A DNA stretch of 64,000 nucleotides, from positions 1 to 64,000 of the forward strand of contig CBDCWT010000032.1 in assembly GCA_965223305.1 (NCBI GenBank), written 5' to 3'. The notes below the pieces were generated by a model that was not told the origin of the DNA, ran no database searches, and saw only the letters and a program-made list of their open reading frames with translations. Every line of letters starts with the position of its first letter. Position 1 is the first letter of the stretch. Positions 1 to 7,787 of the stretch are shown here, piece after piece. The position numbers and the translations under genes were made by a program. The DNA comes from CBDCWT01 sp965223305 (GTDB lineage Bacteria > Planctomycetota > Planctomycetia > Pirellulales > Pirellulaceae).

Positions 1-861
1 AGGGGCAGGCGTCGAGCCAGACCGCGTTGGGGTTCTCCTTCTCGTAGATGCCGATCAAACCGGACTTTTGTTCCATTCGAATGTAGCCGGATACCAATCG
101 ATCATCGCGTATCACTGGCAGTTCGTGTTTCGAGGTCCAAAAACTCAGGTACCGTATCGGTCACGAAGTAGTGGTGGGTCATGGATGTCATTGGCAGTTG
201 CAGGCCGCTCCACTCGCCCATCTGGCGGGCGTAGGTGCCGCCGGCGTTGACCACGTGCTCGCAGAGAATGTCGCCGTGCTCGGTCGAGACCTTCCAGGCG
301 CCGTCCGGCTGCGGCTTGATGTCCGTGACGCGGCAGCGGCGCACGATCTTTGCGCCCAATTGCCGCGCGCCGATGGCCAGGGCCTGGGTGACGCCGGAGG
401 GGTCGACGTGGCCGTCGTCGGGCGTGTGCAGGGCGCCCAGCACGCCGTCGAGATTGTAGAAGGGATGCAGTTCGCGAATGCGCTCCGGGCCGACCAGTTC
501 CATGTTGAAGCCGAGCGCCCGGCCGACGCTGAGGGTATGGCGCAGCCAGTCCATCTCGTCCTCGGTGTAGGCGAGGCGGAAGGAGCCGCAGCCGTGCCAG
601 GTCACGGAGTGGCCGGTTTCGGCTCTTCAAGCTGCACCGGAATAGAGGTCGATGTTGTAGTCGACGCACTTGCCGAGGCCGAAACTCGACGTCGAGTGGG
701 TAATCTGGCCGGCGGCGTGCCAGGTCGAACCTGATGTCAACTCCGCCTTTTCCAGGAGGACAATGTCGGTCCATCCTTCGTGCGCCAGGTGATATGCCAA
801 CCCGCAGCCCATAATCGCCGCCGCCGACGATGACAACGCGTGCCTGAGTCCGGCAGACCAT
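1..861 (-). pseudogene. Broken FAD-dependent dimethylglycine/sarcosine dehydrogenase-like gene, runs off the window
   Basis: Three reading frames must be joined to recover one protein. It starts at 861 with MVCRTQARVVIVGGG (Rossmann FAD-binding glycines), shifts near 838 to MGCGLAYHLAHEGWTDIVLLE and the stretch GSTWHAAGQITHSTSS, shifts again near 610-625 to TWHGCGSFRLAYTEDEMDWL, and near 130 to a frame reading ELPVIRDDRLVSGYIRMEQK that leaves the window at base 1. These segments match the N-terminal FAD domain of the dimethylglycine/sarcosine dehydrogenase family, which oxidatively removes N-methyl groups. The gene is divergent from the RpiR remnant next door and belongs with the downstream Rieske oxygenase in a quaternary-amine demethylation pathway (inference). 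With at least three frameshifts it cannot make the protein as written. Decay and sequencing indels cannot be told apart here. Confidence 0.75.
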
Positions 862-965
862 GCTGTGGGTCGTGTGGACAAGGCGTCGGCTCCCAGGGTC
901 CCCGGAAAATGGAAAGAAGGCAATGGACAGGCATTATTCAAACGATTTGTACGACTCGTCAATCA
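862..965. promoter_or_regulatory. Divergent intergenic region between the FAD oxidoreductase and RpiR remnants
   Basis: About 100 bp separate the two divergent gene remnants, the usual place for a shared control region of an RpiR-type regulator. No clear operator palindrome was recognised, so the regulatory role rests on gene arrangement only. Confidence 0.25.
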
Positions 966-1919
966 TGAATGATATGACTGTACCATCGATGGATGCGCAT
1001 TGCTTCCGGCCGACGTGCTCATTCTTCAGGAACTGGCCGGGCCGCTGCTCGGAGCCTTACTCCCGGAGGTGCGCAAAGCGGCATCCTACATCCTCGACAA
1101 CCCGAACGACGTCGGCATCAGCTCGATTCGAGAGATCGCCGAAGCGGCGCAGCGTGAAGCCGAACACGTTCGTGCGCATGGCCCGGACCATGCGGTTTTG
1201 AAGGCTACGAGGACCTTTCGTGAACCGTTCCGAGAAGAAATCCGTCGCAGGCGGAGAGAAAATTTCCCGGACCGTGCCCGCTGGCTCCAGGCCCTCGGCG
1301 AAGGGCGGTGAACTCAACGGCAAGCTCTACGCGCGAGCTTGCAGCCGGCGTCTCTCTCGACAACATCGAAAAGACACTCTACGCCGACGAGCTGATGTCA
1401 ACGCCGGCGTGAAAGCGGCCGCCGACGACATCATCGCCGCGCGAACGGACTTATGTTCTGGGTGTCGGCATCAACCAACGCCCTCACCCGCAGACTTTCG
1501 CCTATCTCGCGAGACATGGCGGTCGGAGACCGTGACGCGCTATCCCCCGCGATGGCAGCTTTGCCCGTCGACGGCCTGGTACGTGCGGGGCCGAAGGCGA
1601 CCTGCTCCTCGCCATGACATTCAAACCCTACCGGGCCGAGGAAGTGGATCGAGGTCAATTGAAGCGGCGTTGGACCAGGGCGTCACCGTCATCGGCATCT
1701 CGGACAGCCTCGGCCTCTCCGGTTTTCGCAGGGCAGCCAAACATCGGCTTCGCCATGTCCCGTCGGACACCCCTCAGTTCTTCACCTCCACCGTCGCCAT
1801 CAGCCGCCTTCCTCGAAACCCTCATGGCCTTCGTGATCGCCGACGCCGGCCCCGACGTGATCGCCAGGATCGAAGAGTTCCACGCGCGCCGCCATGCGCT
1901 GGGGATCTATCGGGAATAG
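966..1919 (+). pseudogene. RpiR/MurR-family transcriptional regulator, multiply frameshifted
   Basis: Pieces of an RpiR-type regulator are readable in all three frames. The N-terminal helix-turn-helix part shows LLPEVRKAASYILDNPNDVG and ISSIREIAEAA, then KPNTFVRMARTM in another frame, then FREPFREEIRR and NFPDRARWLQALGEG. The sugar-isomerase (SIS) part shows DDIIAARTDL, QGVTVIGISDSL and TPQFFTSTVA, and the gene ends with FLETLMAFVIADAGPDVI and HARRHALGIYRE. At least five indels break it within about 950 bp, yet each piece keeps good family residues. That pattern fits very recent decay or uncorrected indel errors better than long neutral drift. It sits 14 bp before the Rieske gene and would have been its regulator. 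Confidence 0.7.
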
Positions 1920-1933
1920 CGGGGAAGACGGCA

Positions 1934-3025
1934 ATGAATGCCCCTGACGGACTGGTGCGCTCCCTGGAAGCGCGCTTCTACACCGACCCGGCGGTCTTCC
2001 GGGCCGAGCAGGACGGCCTCCTGTGCCGGACCTGGCAGTTCGCCGGCCACGTTTCCCAGCTGGAAAAGCCGGGCGACTACTTCACCTTCGAGATCGCCGG
2101 GCAGAGCCTGTTCTGCCTGCGCGGCCGCGACGGGGATCTTGCCGCCTTCTACAATGTCTGCCAGCACCGCGCCCACGAACTGCTGCAGGGCAGCGGCAAC
2201 GCCAGGCTGCTGGTCTGCCCCTACCACGCCTGGACCTACGAGCTGGACGGCCGCCTGCGCTCCGGCCCCAATGTGAACGCGGTGCCCGGCTTCGACCGTT
2301 CCAAGGTCTGCCTGACCCCGGTGCGGGTCGAGGACTTCCACGGCTTCATCTTCGTAAACCTCGATCCCGAAGCCGAACCCATGGACGCCTGGTTCCCCGA
2401 GGTGCGCGAACAGCTGGCCGACTTCGTGCCGCAGATCGCCGAGCTCGTCCCCCTCGAGTGGGTCGAGATCGCCGAGCGCTGCAACTGGAAGGTCTCGGTG
2501 GAGAACTACTCGGAGTGCTATCACTGCCTGCGCAACCACCCGACCTTCTCGCACGGCGTCATCAAGCCCAAGACCTACGACATCCAGCCGCAGGGCTACT
2601 GTCTGCGCCACATCACCCAGTGCCAGAACCTGGAGCGCATGAGCTATCCCATCGACCTGGAGGCCAACGCCCATGCCGGCGACTACTCCTCCTGGTTCCT
2701 CTGGCCGATGTTTTCCTTCCAGGTCTATCCGGGCAACATCCTCAACACCTACCACTGGCGCGCTGTGGACACGGACCATGTCGTGGTCTGGCGCGGCTGG
2801 TACACGGTCGGTGGCGTCGATTCCGAAATCGTCCGGCGACTCGCCACTCAGGACCGGGCGACCACGGTCGAGGAGGACATCCACCTGGTCGAATCGGTGC
2901 AGCGCGGCCTCAACAGCCGCGGCTACCGGCCGGGCCCCCTGGTGATCGATCCCAAGTCCGGGGTGAACTCGGAGCATTCCCTGCAGGCGCTGCAGCGCTG
3001 GATGCGCGAGGCGGTCGATGCCTGA
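1934..3025 (+). CDS. Rieske [2Fe-2S] oxygenase alpha subunit, quaternary-amine (GbcA/CntA/stachydrine) type
   Basis: A 363-residue protein with the full layout of a Rieske non-heme iron oxygenase. The Rieske motif is CQH at about residues 73-75 followed by CPYH about 17 residues later. The catalytic domain has VENYSECYHCLRNHP, supplying the two histidines for the mononuclear iron. The acidic residue before them is a glutamate (NYSECYH), the arrangement of the glycine-betaine, carnitine and stachydrine oxygenases rather than the aspartate of ring-hydroxylating enzymes. The expected reaction is O2-dependent N-demethylation or C-N cleavage of a quaternary amine, with electrons from a separate reductase that is not in the window. 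The ATG at 1934 fits the family N-terminus; the open frame upstream is RpiR remnant. It overlaps the aldehyde dehydrogenase start by 8 bases. Base composition is unlike the genes after 4.5 kb. Confidence 0.85.
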   Translation: MNAPDGLVRSLEARFYTDPAVFRAEQDGLLCRTWQFAGHVSQLEKPGDYFTFEIAGQSLFCLRGRDGDLAAFYNVCQHRAHELLQGSGNARLLVCPYHAWTYELDGRLRSGPNVNAVPGFDRSKVCLTPVRVEDFHGFIFVNLDPEAEPMDAWFPEVREQLADFVPQIAELVPLEWVEIAERCNWKVSVENYSECYHCLRNHPTFSHGVIKPKTYDIQPQGYCLRHITQCQNLERMSYPIDLEANAHAGDYSSWFLWPMFSFQVYPGNILNTYHWRAVDTDHVVVWRGWYTVGGVDSEIVRRLATQDRATTVEEDIHLVESVQRGLNSRGYRPGPLVIDPKSGVNSEHSLQALQRWMREAVDA

Positions 3026-4197
3026 GGTCAAGCCCTACTGGCAGAACTACGTCGCCGGGAAGTGGGTCGACGGTGGCGCCGGCCACCTGCGGGTCGACGA
3101 TCCCGCAACCGGCGAAAAGCTGGCGGAACAGGCGCTGGCCAATGCCGCCGACGTGGACCGCGCCGTGGCGGCGGCGCGGCGCTGTCACGAGTCCGGGGCG
3201 CTGAGCGACCTGCGGCCCGTCGAGCGCGGCCGCCTGGTGCGCAGGATGGGCGATTTCCTGCTCGAGAGGGTCGACGAGATCGCCCCGCTGCTGACTTTGG
3301 AGAGCGGCAAGCCTCTGTGGGAAGCGCGCATCGAGGTGGAAGGCGCGGCGCGCTACTTCGAGTACTACGGCAACCAGGCCGAGACCCTGGAGGGTCGCTC
3401 CATCCCGCTCGGCGCCGGCTACATCGACTACACGGTCTACGAGCCCTATGGCGTCTCGGCGCAGATCATTCCCTGGAACTATCCCCTGGAGATGACCGCG
3501 CGCTCGCTTTCCGCGGCGCTTGCCACCGGCAATGCCTGCGTCGTGAAGACGCCGGAACTCGATCCGCTGTCCAACGCATACTTCGCTCTGGCGTCCGAGG
3601 CGGCCGGCCTTCCCGAAGGCGCGGTGAACATCCTCTGCGGCCACGGCGCCGAGGCCGGCGCCGCGCTGGCGGCCCATACCGGGGTCAACCAGATCGTCTT
3701 CACCGGCTCCGTGCCCACTGGCGTCGCCATCGCCACGGCCGCGGCGCAGAATGTGGTGCCCTGCGTGCTGGAACTGGGCGGCAAGTCGGCGGCCATCGTC
3801 TACGAAGACGCCGACATCGACAGGCTGGTCGAGAACGTGCGCTGGGGCATCTACTTCAACGCCGGCCAGGTCTGCTCGGCGATGTCGCGCGTCGTCGTGC
3901 AGGAGACGATCCACGACCGGGTGGTCGAGGGCATCGTCGAGATGGCGAAGGGACTCTCCGTTGGCCCCGGCATCGAACAGCCGGACTTCGGCGCCAAGAT
4001 GGGCGCGATGATCTCCGAGAAGCAGCGCGAGCGCGCCGCCGGGCTCTGCGCCGCGGCCGAAGGGGAAGGCGCCGTTGCGGCGACCGGCGGTCATCGCCTG
4101 AACCGCCCCGGCTTTTTCCTGGAGCCGACGGTCTTTACCGGGGTGTCGCCCGACATGGAGATCGCTCGGACCGAGGTGTTCGGCCCGGTACTCTCGG
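3018..4197 (+). pseudogene. Aldehyde dehydrogenase, 3' end lost at a repeat junction
   Basis: An NAD(P)-dependent aldehyde dehydrogenase of the betaine-aldehyde/vanillin group. Visible signatures are IIPWNYPLEMTARSLSAALA (cofactor region), VFTGSVPTG, the general base in LELGGKSAA, the catalytic cysteine in FNAGQVCSAMSR, and FFLEPTVFTGV. The family sequence stops inside EVFGPVLS at about residue 393. A normal member has some 80-90 more residues that complete the oligomerisation and substrate regions. The frame then runs through repeat DNA to a chance stop at 4316, adding an unrelated tail. It overlaps the Rieske gene (ATG inside its last codons), so the two were one operon. A functional enzyme is unlikely. 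The truncation point coincides with a repeat shared with 25.2 kb and 49.8 kb. Confidence 0.85.
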
Positions 4198-4254
4198 CCC
4201 TTCGGGCCGACTCTCCCCGAGGGGAGAGTGAGGAAAGACGAAGTCATGCACTAG
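4190..4254 (+). repeat. Intergenic repeat unit (partial copy of the composite repeat at 25.0 and 49.8 kb)
   Basis: The segment contains GGCCCTTCGGGCC, then CTCTCCCCGAGGGGAGAG, then GAAAGACGAAGTCATGCACTA. Near-identical sequence is found at about 25176-25239 and, inverted, at about 49805-49868. Both halves are strong palindromes. It marks the boundary between the GC-rich first segment and planctomycete DNA. Confidence 0.8.
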
Positions 4255-4274
4255 CTCAAGAAGCTGCACGACCT

Positions 4275-4456
4275 CTAGCCCGAATTATTCATGAGCGATC
4301 TGCTGCGAGGTCGTAAGTCCATCCGTGGCTTCGTCATGCTTCACAATTCTCCCTCGACGTATTGCTTCAATACGCCTACGGAAGAATTGCTCGCCTTCCT
4401 TGCCACGAACGTACTTACAACCTCTCGCCACGATCTTCATGAATAATCCGGGCTAG
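4275..4456 (-). mobile_element. 180-bp palindromic MITE-like element, copy 1
   Basis: The element is a long imperfect hairpin whose tip is CGTATTG-CTT-CAATACG, with termini CCCGAATTATTCATGA and (reverse complement of the other end) CCCGGATTATTCATGA. CTAG flanks both sides, as a 4-bp target duplication would. Strand is given for the 51-codon ORF that starts MKIVARGCKYVRG (4440 down to 4285); a second 51-codon ORF, MSDLLRGRKSIRG, runs the other way at 4291-4446. This copy differs from copy 3 in the first-described ORF only by CGC to CGT (Arg, synonymous). It lies between the truncated aldehyde dehydrogenase and the convergent ankyrin gene. Confidence 0.9.
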
Positions 4457-4483
4457 GGGTAGAGCGCGCCTGGCCGTCACCAA

Positions 4484-4517
4484 GGCAAAGTAGTAGGCAC
4501 ACTCCGTGTGCCGTAAC
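4484..4517. repeat. Short palindromic repeat GGCACACTCCGTGTGCC
   Basis: The sequence GTAGTAGGCACACTCCGTGT followed by GCCGTAAC recurs inverted at 26875-26902. The core is a hairpin with arms GGCACA and TGTGCC around CTCCG. It lies just downstream of the ankyrin-cytochrome gene. A role as terminator or REP-like unit is possible, not shown. Confidence 0.6.
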
Positions 4518-4578
4518 CGTGAGGGCTCACCAGAAAGAGCAGCCAGCCCGAGGGAGCCGGCCCTCCGACGCGTACTTG

Positions 4579-6897
4579 TTACTTCCCGAGCACAACATCT
4601 TCGGGCCATTCCGCGCCTCGTTCGATCCAAGTCCTGAGCAGGCCGATCTGCTGCTGAGTGAGTGCGGGGTACCGGCGGCGCTTGCCGATCGGCGGCATCT
4701 CGAAGTCGTCCACAGCATCCGACACGAAGCGAATCAGTAACCCTTCGTCGCTCTTGCCTGGCACGACGGCCGGTTGGCCACTGTCGCCTCCAGCGAGCAA
4801 AGCCGCCCGCCCAGTCAACAGGAAGCCGCCCTCGGGGTTCTCTCCGCTATGACAAGCGACACACGACTTGGCCAAGATCGGTTGGATTTGCTCGACGAAG
4901 TCGATCGGCCCGTGCTGCTCCGCTGTCTTTTTCCGGTCTGGTGCTGCACCACCTGATGTGACCACGGCCTCTGTTGAGGAGCGGTCGATGGCCAGCGTCA
5001 ACGCCATGGTGGCCCAAGCCGTAGCCGGTGCGGAGACCCATTGGTCTCGCTCATAGGGGAACTCGCTGTCGAAATAGGCTTGAAAGGGCCACGAACGATG
5101 CGGGACATGCCACGAGCCGTCCTCGGCTTGCGTGCGGAGCAAGAACTCAACGCCACGCTGGCAGGCGGCGTGGCTTGTCGGCAGTCCGCCGGCAACTCGC
5201 AACGCGACCAGCGTCTGCCCGGTGGCCCAGGCGTCACTGTTCAGCCGGGGCAGTTGCGCCCAGCCGCCGTCGGGGCGTTGTTCGGCGACTAGTCCACTGA
5301 CGACGTCGACCAATTCGCTGGAAGGCACACCGCTCCAAGCGAGTCCCATCAGGCGATAGACGCGCTCTTGATGCGTCCGGGGTTTTGCAGCTTGCAGCCA
5401 CGATTTGGCTCGAGCGACGCGGTCGATCATCTCCGCTCGCCGTCCGGCCGCCGGATAGAGCTGCAAAGAGCGCATCGCCAAGACAGTCGCCACGATCTCC
5501 GCACCGCCCAACGGCGGGCGCAGCATGCCCGGCACCCAGTGTCCGTCCGGCTGCTGGATGTTCGCTAGGTACCAAACCATGGCGTCGGTGACTTCATCGG
5601 CCGGATAGCCGAGTGCGGCAAACCCCAGCAATCCGTAGCCGATGAACCGGGGCTCGACCGGTACAGGTCGGTCCATCTGGTAAGCGCGTTGGATGCGAGG
5701 TCTCCACGAACGTAGCTGGGCCTCGACCATCCGTTCGATCGACTCTCGATCGACGCTCAGGCCGCGATCTCGCGCCCAGCCTACGGACACCGCTGGGAGG
5801 TTCTGGTGGTGGCACGAGACGCAGCTGTCTCGCTTTTCCAGGAACACGTCGGAACTATGCTGCAGCAGAGCGATGCTCTTGCTGACCGCGGCGGCCAGCT
5901 GTGGCTGCAGGCCGGTTGCCGTTGAATCGTCCCGGGACGATGAGGTCTCGTCTGTTGCGGCCGCCTCCGCGGCGCCAGCCTCTCGGAGCAAGTCGATCAA
6001 CTCCTGATGGCCCCGCCTGTGGGCCCACACTACCGCCGACTCGTGGTATTCGTTCGTTGCGTCCAGATCGGGGGCCAATTTGATCATCTCTCGAGCGACG
6101 GTCGTATCCCCGAATTCGGTGTAGGCGGACAGCACGATTGTGGGGACGTCGCCCGGACTGAGACGCCGATCGAGCTGTGCGCCGTGTTTCAAGAGCAGCC
6201 GCGCGATGGCGGGTTTTTGCGCGAGCAGCGCGGCATGAAGTGCATGCCGTCCGCCTTTAGCATTGACATCGGCGCCGTGGTCGAGCAGCAACTGTACGAT
6301 CTCTAGGTGGCCGCGTTCGGCGGCGACCGCAAGGTCGGACGTAGCGTTCCGGCCGCCATTAATCGCCGCGCCATGGAGCAACAGAAGTTTAACAGTTTTC
6401 AAGTCACCGACGGTGATGGCGTTTCGGAGCGCCGTGTTGCCTCGGTTGTTGGTCGCATCTAGCTCGGCGCCGTGCGCTAACAGGAGTTCGATGACCGAGG
6501 TCGATTGGGGATAGGCCGCGGCGACGATTAGCGGTGTGTTTCCAAGTTTGGACTTGGCGTTTGGATCGGCATCGGCTCGGAGCAGAGATTGGACTTTCCC
6601 CAGATCGCCAGCGCCGTAGATCAGAGCCGTTGCACCGTGGCGATTGGCCGCGTTGGGATCTGCTCCTGCATCGAGCAGCAGTTGAACCATGCGTTGGTCC
6701 CCCCAGAGGGCTGCATACGCCAACGGGGTTGTACCGTCGTCAGCGCGGAGGTTGGCAGGAGTGGCCTGCTGCAGGAGGTTGGCCAGGAGCTGGTGATCGC
6801 CACGACGGATGGACTGGAACACGATGTGGCTGGGCTCGCTGGCCGAGAGGGACAAGGGCACGAGCAGGGGGATGAGCACGATCGCTGAGCGGAGCAT
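4579..6897 (-). CDS. Exported fusion: ankyrin repeats, cyclase-type alpha-helical region, c-type cytochrome (PSCyt1-like)
   Basis: A 772-residue protein. The start at 6897 is chosen because MLRSAIVLIPLLVPLSLSAS is a good signal peptide; the open frame further upstream is not protein-like. Residues 24-310 hold seven to eight ankyrin repeats (for example GTTPLAYAALWGDQRMVQLL). A linker leads to a first heme-type motif CVSCH at 359-363. About residues 365-640 contain repeated Q/W-rich helical segments such as QRPDGGWAQLPRLNSDAWAT and QAEDGSWHVPHRSWP, typical of the squalene-cyclase/prenyltransferase alpha-toroid. The C-terminus is a planctomycete cytochrome c domain with CVACH at 679-683 and a likely axial-Met segment FEMPPIGKRRR. 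Both heme motifs imply a protein outside the cytoplasm. Enzymatic activity of the toroid is unknown. It is divergent from the sigma factor gene. Confidence 0.8.
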   Translation of the reverse strand: MLRSAIVLIPLLVPLSLSASEPSHIVFQSIRRGDHQLLANLLQQATPANLRADDGTTPLAYAALWGDQRMVQLLLDAGADPNAANRHGATALIYGAGDLGKVQSLLRADADPNAKSKLGNTPLIVAAAYPQSTSVIELLLAHGAELDATNNRGNTALRNAITVGDLKTVKLLLLHGAAINGGRNATSDLAVAAERGHLEIVQLLLDHGADVNAKGGRHALHAALLAQKPAIARLLLKHGAQLDRRLSPGDVPTIVLSAYTEFGDTTVAREMIKLAPDLDATNEYHESAVVWAHRRGHQELIDLLREAGAAEAAATDETSSSRDDSTATGLQPQLAAAVSKSIALLQHSSDVFLEKRDSCVSCHHQNLPAVSVGWARDRGLSVDRESIERMVEAQLRSWRPRIQRAYQMDRPVPVEPRFIGYGLLGFAALGYPADEVTDAMVWYLANIQQPDGHWVPGMLRPPLGGAEIVATVLAMRSLQLYPAAGRRAEMIDRVARAKSWLQAAKPRTHQERVYRLMGLAWSGVPSSELVDVVSGLVAEQRPDGGWAQLPRLNSDAWATGQTLVALRVAGGLPTSHAACQRGVEFLLRTQAEDGSWHVPHRSWPFQAYFDSEFPYERDQWVSAPATAWATMALTLAIDRSSTEAVVTSGGAAPDRKKTAEQHGPIDFVEQIQPILAKSCVACHSGENPEGGFLLTGRAALLAGGDSGQPAVVPGKSDEGLLIRFVSDAVDDFEMPPIGKRRRYPALTQQQIGLLRTWIERGAEWPEDVVLGK

Positions 6898-7147
6898 GGC
6901 TTTTTGGGGGGGTGTGAGGGTCGGTCTCCGGGGCGAGCCGCGGGTGGCCCGCCGCACCTTGGAGGGCTCTCGAACCGGGGATTTCCCGCGATTATAACCG
7001 ATTGTTGCTGGGGAGCTGACCGTTTTCTTGTGGCCGGCGGTCGTCCCGGCCAGCTCGACTTTTCCCCAGCGGCATTTTTTTCGTAACACAACCTGTTCCT
7101 GTGCGTTATCTCTTACAGAACGGGTAAGTTGCCTCGCGAAAAGAAAA

Positions 7148-7774
7148 ATGGCTGCGCAACCGATCGAACAGGAACATCGTGATTGGGTACTTGCTGCGCT
7201 CGAGGAATACGAGCGTCCGCTGACACGTTATGCCGTCCGGTTGGTTGGCGACATGGACGCGGCGCGTGACGCAGTGCAACACACGTTCTTACGTCTTTGC
7301 GACGCGGATCGGACGAAGGTTGCCGGTTATTTGGCGCCTTGGCTCTATACGGTTTGCCGCCACAAGGCGCTCGACTTGGTCCGCGGGAGGCATGTCGAGC
7401 GGCTGAACGGAAAGCAGTCGGCCAGGTTATCTGGACGGGAGCCTGATCCATGCGAGGTGGTTGAACAGAGCGATTTGACAATCTGGGTAGGCCGGTTGTT
7501 GGACGATCTACCGGTGAGTCAGCGAGAGGTTTTGGATCTCTTATTGGATGGATTTTCCTATGCTGCGATCGCTGAGATTACCTCACGCAGTGCGGGCAAT
7601 GTACGGGTGATTGTGCACCGCGCGATTGCCGGCCTACGTGAGCATCCGCGTGTGCGTGAGCTACTGGACGGTCACGGAGGGGCATGCGAGACCGAGACGA
7701 CGGAGCGAACCTCAGGGGCCGCGGCGGAGCAGGGACCGCGTCCCACGAAACCGAAGCAGCGAGCATCCTCATAA
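7148..7774 (+). CDS. ECF RNA polymerase sigma factor
   Basis: A 208-residue sigma-70-family regulator of the extracytoplasmic function type. Region 2 is readable as LTRYAVRLVGDMDAARDAVQ and HTFLRLCDADRT, which opens the -10 element. Region 4 is LPVSQREVLDLLLDGFSYAA followed by IAEITSRSAGNVRVIVHRAI, the helix-turn-helix for the -35 element. The start at 7148 (MAAQPIEQEH) is preferred because the upstream open frame has no sigma-like sequence. The last 35 residues are a low-complexity tail. The gene ends 13 bases before the VWA-protein gene, so the two are almost certainly co-transcribed. The VWA gene begins with a Zn-free anti-sigma-like acidic segment and a membrane anchor, so it may hold this sigma factor inactive (inference). 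Confidence 0.85.
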   Translation: MAAQPIEQEHRDWVLAALEEYERPLTRYAVRLVGDMDAARDAVQHTFLRLCDADRTKVAGYLAPWLYTVCRHKALDLVRGRHVERLNGKQSARLSGREPDPCEVVEQSDLTIWVGRLLDDLPVSQREVLDLLLDGFSYAAIAEITSRSAGNVRVIVHRAIAGLREHPRVRELLDGHGGACETETTERTSGAAAEQGPRPTKPKQRASS

Positions 7775-7787
7775 ATCGAGCATCCTC

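Noticed and set aside
867..1201. Forward ORFs in 860-1201 as separate genes
   Set aside because: They are frame pieces of the broken RpiR regulator.
1907..3031. 374-codon open frame antisense to the Rieske gene
   Set aside because: High-GC shadow; composition is Val/Gly/Ala-rich without motifs, and the sense strand carries a complete Rieske oxygenase.
2910..4247. 445-codon open frame antisense to the aldehyde dehydrogenase
   Set aside because: Shadow of a GC-rich gene with clear catalytic motifs on the other strand.
4291..4446. Opposite-strand MITE ORF (MSDLLRGRKSIRG) as the real micro-protein
   Set aside because: Changes between copies fall at first codon positions of this frame and alter residues, while they are silent in the other frame.
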